A stretch of DNA of 64,000 bases, from assembly GCF_019947135.1 (NCBI RefSeq), contig NZ_JAGSHT010000016.1:186001-250000 (forward strand), given 5' to 3'. The notes below the pieces were generated by a model. It was not told where the DNA came from, ran no database searches, and was given only the letters and a program-made list of their open reading frames with translations. The position numbers and the translations under genes were made by a program. Position 1 is the stretch's first letter; each line of letters starts with the position of its first letter. This document shows positions 51,240 through 59,499 of this stretch, one piece after another. The stretch is from Occultella gossypii (lineage in GTDB: Bacteria; Actinomycetota; Actinomycetes; Actinomycetales; Beutenbergiaceae).

Positions 51240-52247
51240 TCAAGCCGCCGGGAGTAGCAGGCTCTCAAGATTGCGCGCCACCAGTTCGGGTGCACGCGAG
51301 CGGGCCTCGACGGTCGCGCCCGCCAGGTGGGGTGACAGCACAACACCACGCATCGTCCGGAGCGGGCTGTCAGCCGGCATCGGCTCGACCGAGAACACGT
51401 CGAGACCGGCGCCGCTGATCCCACCTCGCTGAAGTTCGGCCACGAGCGCGGACTCGTCGAGCAGGTCTGCGCGTGCCGTGTTGACCAGGATCGCGTCGGA
51501 TCGCATCGCGGACAGGTGTGTCGCACCGAGGAGGCCACGGGTCTGTGGGCTCGAGCGCGCGTGCAGCGAGACCACGTCTGCGCTCGCGACGAGCTCGTCC
51601 AGGGTGACGAGCCTGCCGTCGCTGAGCCCAGCGGGATCAAGGAACGGGTCGGAGACCAGGACGTCGAGGTCGAAACCGACGAGTCGACGCTGCACCAGCC
51701 GCCCCACGGCGCCGTAGCCCACGAGCCCCAAGCACCTGCCCGAGAGTTCGCGCAGGCCGAGCGGCAACGGCTCCGGCCGCCAGCCACCGTCGCGTACGTG
51801 CCGGTGGCCCTCGCCGACGTCCCGGAGGGTCGCGAGCATCAGCGCGACCGTCATCTCTGCGACCGCATTCGCGTTCCGACCTGCGTTGGCCGCGAAGGCG
51901 ACTCCGCGGTCTGCGAGGGCGGTCCTGTCGATGTTCTCGGTCCCGGCGCGCATCGTGGCCACGGCGCGCAACCGTGGCCATCGCGCAAGCACCTCGCGGC
52001 TGAGAGGAAAGAATTGGGTGATGATTCCGACCACACGGTCGTCGTCGGCGTCGCTGTGCAGCACGGCGTCGACCGCCGCCGGGCCGCCCGCTTCGATGCG
52101 CCGGTTCATCGCGATGGCTTCCGGCTGGGTCGCTTGCCACGAGGCCCTGCGCACCTCGAAGCGGGTGCCCAGCAGCGCCTCGGCCGGCGCCGCCAGCTGC
52201 TCAACTGCCATCAGCGGATCGCCGATCACGAGCACGATCTCATTCAT
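51240..52247 (-). CDS. 2-hydroxyacid dehydrogenase (locus C)
   Basis: 335 residues. NAD-binding GLVGYGAVGRLVQRRLVG, catalytic Arg region VNTARADLLDE and His in LSPHLAGATVEAR. It starts at ATG overlapping the kinase stop by one base (TGATG). Last gene of the four-gene operon from 56170. Possibly reduces or oxidises a hydroxy acid formed by the aldehyde dehydrogenase. Confidence 0.88.
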   Translation of the reverse strand: MNEIVLVIGDPLMAVEQLAAPAEALLGTRFEVRRASWQATQPEAIAMNRRIEAGGPAAVDAVLHSDADDDRVVGIITQFFPLSREVLARWPRLRAVATMRAGTENIDRTALADRGVAFAANAGRNANAVAEMTVALMLATLRDVGEGHRHVRDGGWRPEPLPLGLRELSGRCLGLVGYGAVGRLVQRRLVGFDLDVLVSDPFLDPAGLSDGRLVTLDELVASADVVSLHARSSPQTRGLLGATHLSAMRSDAILVNTARADLLDESALVAELQRGGISGAGLDVFSVEPMPADSPLRTMRGVVLSPHLAGATVEARSRAPELVARNLESLLLPAA

Positions 52248-53773
52248 CAGACCTCCCGTACGGTGACGCCCGTGGGCATCGGTGACGTTGACTCGGACAT
52301 GTCGAGCTGGGACTCGAGCACACGAACGCTCGACAGGATGTCCCGGAAGCGACGCAGCCGCCGCCTCAGTTCAGGGGCGGCGGGACCGGGTGCGATCTGC
52401 TCGCTCGGCGCTCGGAACCGTTCCACGGCTTGGGGCAGATCCGCCGCCAAACCGGCGGCGACCGCGGCCGTCGTGGCGGCGCCGCGGGCACCTGTGTCAT
52501 CGCTGCGCGTGCAGCTGATCTCTTCGTCGAGCGCGTCCGCCAACAACTGGTTCCATCGACTGTCGCGGGTCAGACCGCCGGCGAGGTGGATCGACCTGAC
52601 CGGAACCGAGTCGCGGACCACGCCGACGTCGTGGCAATGGTTGAAGGCGATGCACTCCACAACCGACCGAAGCATCGCCTCGCGGCCGTGCCAACTCCGC
52701 AGGCCGAAGAAGGAGCCATAGCCAGGCTGGTCGGCGGTCCCTCCGAAGACGAACGGGACGAACGTGGGCGGGTCGTGGTCGAGGTCGGCCTGGAATGCCA
52801 GGTCGAGCACGTCACCGGCGGTGCCGCGCTCGCCGAGCAGTGCTTTGGCCGCCCATGCCACGCTGGCCCCGGATGCCCGAGCGGTTCTGCGTACGGTCCA
52901 GGTGCCGGGGAACGGGCCGGGCCTGGTGTTCAGCAACTCGTTGCGGACCGGTCGATCCACGAGAACGACGTTCACGCCGAACGTGCCGGCGATGACGCAC
53001 AGCCGACCGGGTTCCGTCCCGACGGTGCCGAGCACGGTCGCGGCGACGTCGTGCAGCCCGGTCGCCACCGGGATACCTGCCGGCAGGCCCAGCTCGGAAG
53101 CGGCCGCGGGTAGCAGATGCCCTGCCACGGCAGTCGGTTCGAGCACGGGTGGGAGCAGGTACGCGAGATGTTCGAGTCCGGTGACCTGAAGGGCGCGCTC
53201 CGAGTACTCGTGGCTGTCCAGGTCGGCGAAGGATCCACCGGCATCGGTGCGGTCCGTGGCGATCTCGCCCGTCATCCGCAGCCGGATCCAGTCCTTCGCT
53301 GCCAGTACCCATCGTGCGCGGGCCAGCCGTTCCGGCTCGTGCCGGTCGAGCCAGCGCAGCAGCGGAGCCGGTGAGCCTGGAAAGGGCACCTGCCCGGTGG
53401 CGTTCCGGAGCTCTGCGAGGGTGCCGTCTGCCGCCCAGGCGTCCAGCACGGCTGCCGCGCGGGTGTCCTGTGAGAGCAGGGCCGGGCCCACAGGGCGACC
53501 CTCGTTGTCGACGAGATGGACGCCGTCGCCGTGTCCGGCGAGCCCGATCGCCGCGACCGAACCTGCGCGGACACCGGCGTGCGCGACTAGTCGACGGACC
53601 GCGCCGGCGACCGCTGCCCAATGGGCCTCCGGATCGCGTTCGACGGCGTCGGGCCACGGTTGGTCCATCGGTGTCGGTTCCGCGACGGAGGCGACGAGTG
53701 AACCGTCATCGGTGTGCAGCGTGACCTTGACGGTGCTGCTCCCACTGTCGATACCCAGGACGTATTGGGTCAT
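52247..53773 (-). CDS. FGGY-family carbohydrate kinase
   Basis: 508 residues. N-terminal phosphate-loop GIDSGSSTVKVTLHT, sugar-binding segment SQDTRAAAVLDAW, and the C-terminal signature region RSIHLAGGLTRDSRWNQLLA. Relatives phosphorylate xylulose, ribulose, erythritol or similar sugars. One base separates its ATG from the aldo/keto reductase stop. Without an isomerase in the locus the substrate is probably a ketose or polyol made by the neighbouring oxidoreductases. Confidence 0.9.
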   Translation of the reverse strand: MTQYVLGIDSGSSTVKVTLHTDDGSLVASVAEPTPMDQPWPDAVERDPEAHWAAVAGAVRRLVAHAGVRAGSVAAIGLAGHGDGVHLVDNEGRPVGPALLSQDTRAAAVLDAWAADGTLAELRNATGQVPFPGSPAPLLRWLDRHEPERLARARWVLAAKDWIRLRMTGEIATDRTDAGGSFADLDSHEYSERALQVTGLEHLAYLLPPVLEPTAVAGHLLPAAASELGLPAGIPVATGLHDVAATVLGTVGTEPGRLCVIAGTFGVNVVLVDRPVRNELLNTRPGPFPGTWTVRRTARASGASVAWAAKALLGERGTAGDVLDLAFQADLDHDPPTFVPFVFGGTADQPGYGSFFGLRSWHGREAMLRSVVECIAFNHCHDVGVVRDSVPVRSIHLAGGLTRDSRWNQLLADALDEEISCTRSDDTGARGAATTAAVAAGLAADLPQAVERFRAPSEQIAPGPAAPELRRRLRRFRDILSSVRVLESQLDMSESTSPMPTGVTVREV

Positions 53774-53774
53774 C

Positions 53775-54734
53775 TCAGGGCGTCGGCGCGCCGGCGGCAG
53801 CAACCGTCAGGTACTCGTCCTCGGTGAGCGTCAGGGTGCGTGCGTCGATCCAGTCGCGCAGCTGATCCGGGCGCCGCGCTCCCACGATCGCCGAGGTGAG
53901 GCCGGGAAAGCCCAGCGTCCACGCGACCGCCACGGCGGCCGCGGTCGTCCCTCGTGCTCGCCCGACCTCGGCCATCGCGTCAGCGATGCGGAGATTCTTC
54001 TCCAGATCGTGCGTGAACAGAGGGCTACGCCGCCGCCAGTCGTCTTCGGCGAGGGCGGCTACGCGCTCGGCAGTGAAGGCACCCGTCAGCAAGCCCGATC
54101 CCATGGAGCTGTAGCCCACGACGCCGACTCCGTTCGCCTGGGCCCATGGCAGAACCTCCTGGGCAGCCTCGGGCACCACGGCGGAGAACTGCGGCTGGAT
54201 AACGTCGACCGCGCCCAGCGCATGAGCGGTCTGCAGCGACGTGAGGTCGTGGTTGGAGAGGCCGATGGCGCTGACCTTTCCGGCCTCCTTCAGCTCGAGC
54301 ATCGTGGCCCAGTACTCCTCGACCGGTTCCACCGTCGCCGGCCAGTGCACGAAGTAGATGTCGATGACGTCGACGTCCAACCGACGCAGCGAGTCCTCGA
54401 CGTGCCCGCGCAGCGTCGCCGCGTCCGCGACGCGCCGAGAGGACGCGCGCCGGTTCGCCGGGTCCCAGACCATGCCGCCCTTCGTTGCGACGACCGGCCG
54501 ATCATCCTCCGGGTAGATCCGCAGCGCCTCGGCCAATACCTCCTCGGCGTGCCCCAGTCCGTAGACCGCCGCGGTGTCGATCCAGTCGATGCCCGAATCG
54601 ACGGCGGACCGGATCGTGTCGATCGACTCTCGGTCGTCCTGCGTACCCCAGGCGGAGACCCAGTCGCCGCCGCCCATCGCCCACGTCCCGAGCCCGACGC
54701 GCCCGATCTCGACCGTGGATGTTCCCAGCGTCAT
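53775..54734 (-). CDS. Aldo/keto reductase (locus C)
   Basis: 319 residues. The tetrad is visible: Asp in WIDTAAVYG, Tyr just after it, Lys in VVATKGGM and His in YFVHWP. The C-terminal SAIVGARRPDQLRD binds the cofactor phosphate in this subgroup (YghZ/IolS-like). GGGAGGAG precedes ATG 54734, which overlaps the stop of the aldehyde dehydrogenase gene (ATGA). Likely a sugar or aldehyde oxidoreductase in the same pathway. Confidence 0.88.
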   Translation of the reverse strand: MTLGTSTVEIGRVGLGTWAMGGGDWVSAWGTQDDRESIDTIRSAVDSGIDWIDTAAVYGLGHAEEVLAEALRIYPEDDRPVVATKGGMVWDPANRRASSRRVADAATLRGHVEDSLRRLDVDVIDIYFVHWPATVEPVEEYWATMLELKEAGKVSAIGLSNHDLTSLQTAHALGAVDVIQPQFSAVVPEAAQEVLPWAQANGVGVVGYSSMGSGLLTGAFTAERVAALAEDDWRRRSPLFTHDLEKNLRIADAMAEVGRARGTTAAAVAVAWTLGFPGLTSAIVGARRPDQLRDWIDARTLTLTEDEYLTVAAAGAPTP

Positions 54735-56170
54735 TGCTTCTCCTCCCATGCGCCGCCCGGGTTGAGCAGCACGAGTTTCATGTCGACCATCTCGGCGATC
54801 GTGTAGCGCACGCCCTCGCGCCCCTGACCTGAGTCGCCGATCCCGCCGTACGGCATGTGGTCGGCGCGGAACGACGGCGGCATGTTCACGAGCACGGTGC
54901 CCGATCGCACCTGTTCCGCGAATCGCAGCGAGGCCGCGAGGTCGCGGGTGTAGATCGAGGTGTTGAGACCGAACCGGCTGTCGTTGATCCGCTCGATGGC
55001 CTCATCCACCCCGCTGACACGGGCGGCCGAGATCACCGGTCCGAACACCTCTTCACACATGAGCTTGTCATCGGCTTGTGCCCCGAGCACGAGGGTCGGG
55101 CTGACGAGGGGCCCCTCTCGGTCGCCACCCGCGAGGATCGTGGCACCCCGATCGCGAGCCTCGCCGATCCAGGTCGAGACCCGCTCGGCCGCAGCATCGG
55201 TGATGAGAGGGCCCACTACGACCTCGGGAGCTGCGGGATCACCGGCGCGAACACCGGAGACGTCCGGGGCCAGGAGCGCCAGGAACTCGTCCGCGATCAC
55301 GTCGTCGACGTAGAGACGCTGCAGGGAGATGCAGGCCTGCCCCGCATAAGCGAAGCCCGCCTGAACGGCGTCCCGCCTCGCCAGGTCCAGGTCCGCGTCG
55401 CGGCTGACATACATCGCCGACGTGGAGCCGAGCTCAAGGATGTGGATCTTGCGCGGCGAACGCGCCTTCAGGCTCCAGCCGACCTTGGCAGAGCCGGTGA
55501 ACGTCAGTACGGCAACACGGTCGTCGTCGCACCAGGCATCCACGATCGGCTCGGGATGACCGTGCACCACTTCGAGCCAGCCCTCGGGTAGGCCCGCCTC
55601 GGCCAGCAGCTCGGCGATTCGCAGCGAGGTCAGCGGCGCCTTCTCCGAGGGCTTCAGCACCACCGGACATCCGGCAGCGAGCGCGGGAGCCACTTTGTGC
55701 ATGACCAGGTTCACCGGAAAGTTGAACGGTGTGATGGCCGCAACGACGCCGCGTGGCTCCGGGACCGTGACCGCCAGGACCCCTGCCCCTGCTGCCGTCG
55801 CTTCGAGCGGGACGCGCTCGCCTGGGAGTCGTCGAGCCTCCTCGGCGGCATACCTGGTTGTCGTCACGGCCCGCGCCACCTCGGTTGCCGCGGCGGTGGC
55901 CGGCTTGCCGACCTCGCGCCTGATCAGGGTCGCGAGCTCATCGGCGGACTCCTCGAGGAGGCTGGCCGCGCGAGAGAGGATCTGGGAGCGAACGTCCGCC
56001 GGCAGGCCGCGCATGAACGCGGTGTGGGCTCGGTCGACTGCGCGGGCAGCTTCGGCTGCCCCGCCGACTGCGACGACGCCGAGGGCCTCGCCGGTCAGCA
56101 GATCACGGCGGGTTTCGACAACTCCGGCCTTGGCGTCAATCGGTCGCGACTGCAGGCTCTCGTAGGTCAC
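54731..56170 (-). CDS. NAD(P)-dependent aldehyde dehydrogenase (locus C)
   Basis: 479 residues. Catalytic Cys in YAGQACISLQRLYV (about 275), general-base Glu in ILELGSTSAMYV, cofactor segments TPFNFPVNLVMHKVAPAL and TFTGSAKVGW. Relatives oxidise lactaldehyde, glycolaldehyde or sulfolactaldehyde. The GTG at 56170 directly follows the operator, and the promoter boxes predict transcription starting at the GTG, hence leaderless translation. First gene of a tightly coupled four-gene operon. Confidence 0.9.
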   Translation of the reverse strand: MTYESLQSRPIDAKAGVVETRRDLLTGEALGVVAVGGAAEAARAVDRAHTAFMRGLPADVRSQILSRAASLLEESADELATLIRREVGKPATAAATEVARAVTTTRYAAEEARRLPGERVPLEATAAGAGVLAVTVPEPRGVVAAITPFNFPVNLVMHKVAPALAAGCPVVLKPSEKAPLTSLRIAELLAEAGLPEGWLEVVHGHPEPIVDAWCDDDRVAVLTFTGSAKVGWSLKARSPRKIHILELGSTSAMYVSRDADLDLARRDAVQAGFAYAGQACISLQRLYVDDVIADEFLALLAPDVSGVRAGDPAAPEVVVGPLITDAAAERVSTWIGEARDRGATILAGGDREGPLVSPTLVLGAQADDKLMCEEVFGPVISAARVSGVDEAIERINDSRFGLNTSIYTRDLAASLRFAEQVRSGTVLVNMPPSFRADHMPYGGIGDSGQGREGVRYTIAEMVDMKLVLLNPGGAWEEKQ

Positions 56171-56206
56171 GCAAACGTTTGTACCAGATCGGAGGCCGTT
56201 CAGGAA
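56171..56206 (-). promoter_or_regulatory. Promoter and LacI operator of the aldehyde dehydrogenase operon
   Basis: On the minus strand TTCCTG (56206-56201), a 17-bp spacer and TACAAA (56183-56178) form a promoter. CAAACGTTTG (56172-56181) is a perfect palindrome overlapping the -10 box, so a bound repressor would block the polymerase. The transcript should begin at or one base before the GTG start. Confidence 0.7.
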
Positions 56207-56371
56207 ATGGCCACCGAAGATGATCGCCGCCGTTCTGCACGTGGCGTCGTCCGCCCGCACCGTTCGTCGCGCTCACGTGCCCCTCGGCGTCCGAGGGATC
56301 TCCGCCCACGAGCTACGGGCCGAGATCGCGGCGGGACTGTCGACGCGCGGTTCCCGCCAGGCGCTCCGACG

Positions 56372-57166
56372 TCAGGGAGCCTGGTCCCCGACCCCGTCGC
56401 TGGACCGGGTCGGACTCGGCTTCATCGACCGCAGGATCGTCAGGCCGAGCCCGATGAACATCACGAGGGTGATCGCGATCACGGCATCGGGCAGCGGCCG
56501 CGCCGAGAAGAGCGTCGCGAAGTTCGCCCCAGCGTGAAGCAGGATCAAGGGCCACAGCCACCGGAACCGCAGTTGGAATGCTGCCAGCGCGAAGCCGTAG
56601 CAGGCCGAGACGAGCACGTTGAGGAGAATGTCGTCGAACGTCCGGCTCGTCGTGGCGAAGGCCGAGAGGTGTTGCAGCCCGAAGAGCGCCGCGGTGATGG
56701 CGACCGCGATGTGGGGACGGAATGCCGGCCGCATGCGTTCCAACACGACCACGCGGCTGGTGAGTTCCTCGTTGGCGGCGGCGAGCAGGAGGGTGAGGCT
56801 CCAGAGCCCGAACCCGGGCGGCTGCTCCACCAGGCCCTCCGGCACGGCCCAGACGAGGACCTCGATGACCAGTGGCACCAGCAGGATGACGGCGGTCCGT
56901 CCCCGCCAGCGGACCAGGATCCCCGACTGTCTCCACAAGCCACGCACCGTCACCAGCACCGCGGCGAACGCGACACAGGCAACGTTCGCGGCGAGCCCCA
57001 GGTACCAGCCGGTGATGCCGAGCATCGGGGCGACCGCGAGCGTGATCACGATGATCGCGAAACGTGCGAGGTGGACGGAGGTTCCGAACGCGATCGCTCG
57101 GAGCTGGCTGGTGGGCAAGAGGGGGCAGCCTACGTCGCCCGAGTGCCCTGGCGGTGAAGCGAGCAT
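56372..57166 (-). CDS. CPBP-family intramembrane glutamic protease
   Basis: 264 residues, about eight helices. The conserved motifs are AAANEELTSRVVVLERM (EExxxR, catalytic Glu pair), FGLQHL and LHAGANF (His and Asn). Relatives process prenylated or membrane proteins; in bacteria some give bacteriocin immunity. Standalone gene between the locus C operon and the sigma factor gene. Confidence 0.85.
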   Translation of the reverse strand: MLASPPGHSGDVGCPLLPTSQLRAIAFGTSVHLARFAIIVITLAVAPMLGITGWYLGLAANVACVAFAAVLVTVRGLWRQSGILVRWRGRTAVILLVPLVIEVLVWAVPEGLVEQPPGFGLWSLTLLLAAANEELTSRVVVLERMRPAFRPHIAVAITAALFGLQHLSAFATTSRTFDDILLNVLVSACYGFALAAFQLRFRWLWPLILLHAGANFATLFSARPLPDAVIAITLVMFIGLGLTILRSMKPSPTRSSDGVGDQAP

Positions 57167-57253
57167 GGCGACGCAACGAACATCGGGATCGTTGCCCTCG
57201 TACTTCGGTGATTCAGTCCATGATGTGGACGATGTCGAACGGGAAGCCGCCGT

Positions 57254-58501
57254 TCACTGTGGATTTCGGAGCCGGTCGCGGCGGCGCACCAGGGCAGCTT
57301 TCTCGGCCGTGTTTCCCGCCAGCTCGATCGCCGCGTCGTACGCGGCACGCGCGTCCTGAGTGCGTCCCAGCCGGCGCAGTAGGTCCGCGCGGGTGGCGTG
57401 GAAGGAGTGGTAGCCGGCCAGCGGCTCTTCGAGCCCCTCGACGGCCGCGAGCGCGACCTCGGGTCCGTCGAGCTCAGCGATCGCAATGGCCCGGTTGAGG
57501 GCGACGATCGGCGAACGGTCGATGCGGGCGAGCTGGTCGTAGAGTGCGACGACCTGCGACCAGTCGGTCTCCTCCATGGTGCGGGCTGAGGTGTGCACCG
57601 CGTTGATCGCTGCGAGGATCTGGTACCGGCCGGGGGCCGCTCCGGTCGCGAGGCGCTCGCGCACGAGCCGGTGCCCTTCGGCGACGAGTGTCGCGTCCCA
57701 GCTGTCCCGGTCCTGCTCGTCGAGCGCCACCAGTTCGCCGGTCGCCGAGACCCGGGCAGGACGGCGGGCCTCGGTCAGCAGCATCAACGCCAGCAGCCCG
57801 GCCACCTCACCATCTCGGGGCAGCAGCTCCCGGATCAGGCGGGCGAGCCGGATCGCCTCGGCGGTCAGCTCCGCCCGGACGGGATCGGTGCCGGGGCCGG
57901 TCGCCAGGTAGCCCTCGTTGAAGACGAGGTAGAGCACGGCGAGCACCCCGGACACGCGTGCCGGGAGATCGTCGGCGTCGGGTACCCGGTACGGGATGCG
58001 CGCTTGCCTGATCTTGACCTTGGCGCGGGTGATCCGGCGCGTCATGGCGTCCTCCCGCACCAGGAACGCACGGCCGATCTCGGCCGCGGTCAGCCCGCCG
58101 ACCATGCGCAGGGTCAGTGCGACCCGGGCCTCCATCGCCAGGGCAGGGTGGGCGCAGGTGAAGATCAGCCGGAGCCGCTCGTCGTCGATGGCACCGAGAG
58201 GCACGCCGGAGCCTGTCGGGTCGTCGTAACGCACCTGGGCCTCCTTGTGCTTGTCCTCTCGTTTGCTCTCGCGCCGGATCCGGTCGATCGCCTTGTGGTG
58301 CGCGGTCGTGGTCAGCCAGCCGCCGGGACGCGGGGGCACGCCGTCGGCCGGCCACCGCTCGACGGCGGTCGCGAACGCCTCGGCGGTGGCCTCCTCGGCG
58401 AGGTCGAGGTCGCCGAACCGTCGGGTCAGCGCGGCAACCACCCGCGCCCACTCCTGCCGATGGGCCCGGGTCAGCGCCTCCAGTGGGTCGAGCACGGTCA
58501 C
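57254..58501 (-). CDS. ECF sigma factor with C-terminal TPR-like extension (ECF42 type)
   Basis: 415 residues. Sigma-2 region (FGDLDLAEEATAEAFATAVE, about 28-95) and sigma-4 helix-turn-helix (GLTAAEIGRAFLVREDAMTR, about 135-185), then a 220-residue helical extension (VALNRAIAIAELDGPEVALA, AAYDAAIELAGNTAEKAAL) with TPR character. This form has no anti-sigma factor; the extension itself is thought to control activity. The GTG start overlaps the stop of the DGPF gene (GTGA), the hallmark partner of ECF42 factors. Confidence 0.9.
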   Translation of the reverse strand: MTVLDPLEALTRAHRQEWARVVAALTRRFGDLDLAEEATAEAFATAVERWPADGVPPRPGGWLTTTAHHKAIDRIRRESKREDKHKEAQVRYDDPTGSGVPLGAIDDERLRLIFTCAHPALAMEARVALTLRMVGGLTAAEIGRAFLVREDAMTRRITRAKVKIRQARIPYRVPDADDLPARVSGVLAVLYLVFNEGYLATGPGTDPVRAELTAEAIRLARLIRELLPRDGEVAGLLALMLLTEARRPARVSATGELVALDEQDRDSWDATLVAEGHRLVRERLATGAAPGRYQILAAINAVHTSARTMEETDWSQVVALYDQLARIDRSPIVALNRAIAIAELDGPEVALAAVEGLEEPLAGYHSFHATRADLLRRLGRTQDARAAYDAAIELAGNTAEKAALVRRRDRLRNPQ

Positions 58502-58821
58502 AGGAACGGCCGTACCTCCAACTTGCGGTTGCAGGCCTTCGACCCCGCCTCGGCGAGCTTGAGCACCACGTCGAGGTCGGGCGCCTCCAGGATCCAGAAG
58601 CCCACCAGGTACTCCTTCGACTCCAGGAAGGGACCGTCGGAGAAGATCGCCTCCGCACCGCGGTTGTCGACAACGGTCGCCGAGGCCGGCGCCCCGAGGC
58701 CCCCTGCGAAGACCCAGTGACCGTCGGCCTGGAGCCGGTCGTTGAACGCGTTGATCGCCGTCATCTCGTCGGCGCTCGCGCGGTCGGTCGAGTCGTTGAT
58801 GACCGATACCAGGTACTGCAT
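58498..58821 (-). CDS. YCII-related DGPF-domain protein
   Basis: 107 residues. The DGPF motif is in IFSDGPFLESKEYLVGFWIL. It has a ferredoxin-like YciI fold and is the usual partner and target of ECF42 sigma factors; the molecular role is unknown. AGGAGG lies 5 nt before ATG 58821. Sits between a DHFR-like gene (21 bp upstream) and the sigma factor gene (4-bp overlap). Confidence 0.92.
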   Translation of the reverse strand: MQYLVSVINDSTDRASADEMTAINAFNDRLQADGHWVFAGGLGAPASATVVDNRGAEAIFSDGPFLESKEYLVGFWILEAPDLDVVLKLAEAGSKACNRKLEVRPFL

Positions 58822-58841
58822 CGGAACCTCCTGTGGGCTTC

Positions 58842-59447
58842 TCACGTGGTGGCGTACTGCGGGCGTCCGGCGGGCCGGTAGACCTGCAGCGTGATGCCCT
58901 TCGGGAAGGCTCGCGATTCGACCAGATCCAGCGCCGCGTCCGGGCCGTCGTCGGGGAACATGCGGATGCCCTGGCCGACGACCACGGGGCAGACGAGCAG
59001 GGTGATCTCGTCGACCAACTGCTGCTCGAGCAGCCATCGGACCAGATTGCCGCTGCCGTGCACCTGCAGCTCCCCGCCGGGCCTGGCCTTCAGCTCGCGG
59101 ATGGCCGGCGCGATGTCACCGGAGAGGACCGTCGTGTCCGCCCAGGGCCCTTCGGTGAGCGTGTTCGAGGCGACGTACTTGGGCCGCGCGTTCAGGGCAT
59201 CCGCGATGGGGTTGCTCGCCGAATCCATCGCGCCCCAGTAGCCGGCGAAGAGGTCGTAGGTGCGCCGGCCGAACAGGAAGGCGTCGGCGCGCTGGTAGGC
59301 CTCGTTGACGTAGGCCAGCGCGTCGTCGTCGAACAGCGGCCTGGCCCATCCGCCGCGTTCCATCCCGGGGTCCAGGACCGGGTTCGGGCCGCCGTTGGCC
59401 TGCATCACTCCGTCGACCGATACCTGCGTGTTCGTCACCAGTCTCAT
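58842..59447 (-). CDS. Dihydrofolate-reductase-family protein (ECF42 operon)
   Basis: 201 residues, RibD/DHFR fold: NTQVSVDGVMQANGG, ADAFLFGRRTYDLFAGYWG and LLVCPVVVGQGIRMFPDDG. GGAGA precedes ATG 59447. First gene of the three-gene operon DHFR-like, DGPF, sigma factor, so it is likely part of the same stress response. Confidence 0.9.
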   Translation of the reverse strand: MRLVTNTQVSVDGVMQANGGPNPVLDPGMERGGWARPLFDDDALAYVNEAYQRADAFLFGRRTYDLFAGYWGAMDSASNPIADALNARPKYVASNTLTEGPWADTTVLSGDIAPAIRELKARPGGELQVHGSGNLVRWLLEQQLVDEITLLVCPVVVGQGIRMFPDDGPDAALDLVESRAFPKGITLQVYRPAGRPQYATT

Positions 59448-59468
59448 GATCGCGTCTCCTCGTCGTCC

Positions 59469-59489
59469 GGGCGCCCCTCGTGGGCGCCC
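59469..59489. terminator. GC-rich hairpin after the IclR gene
   Basis: GGGCGCCC (59469-59476) and its copy at 59482-59489 pair over 8 bp with a 5-nt loop, between the IclR stop (59500) and the DHFR-like start (59447). There is no T tract. It could end IclR transcription or lie in the leader of the ECF42 operon. Confidence 0.5.
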
Positions 59490-59499
59490 CTCACCCCTA

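Noticed and set aside
49173-56170. A complete sulfoquinovose pathway in locus C
   Set aside because: The aldolase, kinase and aldehyde dehydrogenase fit in outline, but there is no GH31 sulfoquinovosidase, no isomerase and no sulfonate exporter; a GH51 enzyme is present instead.
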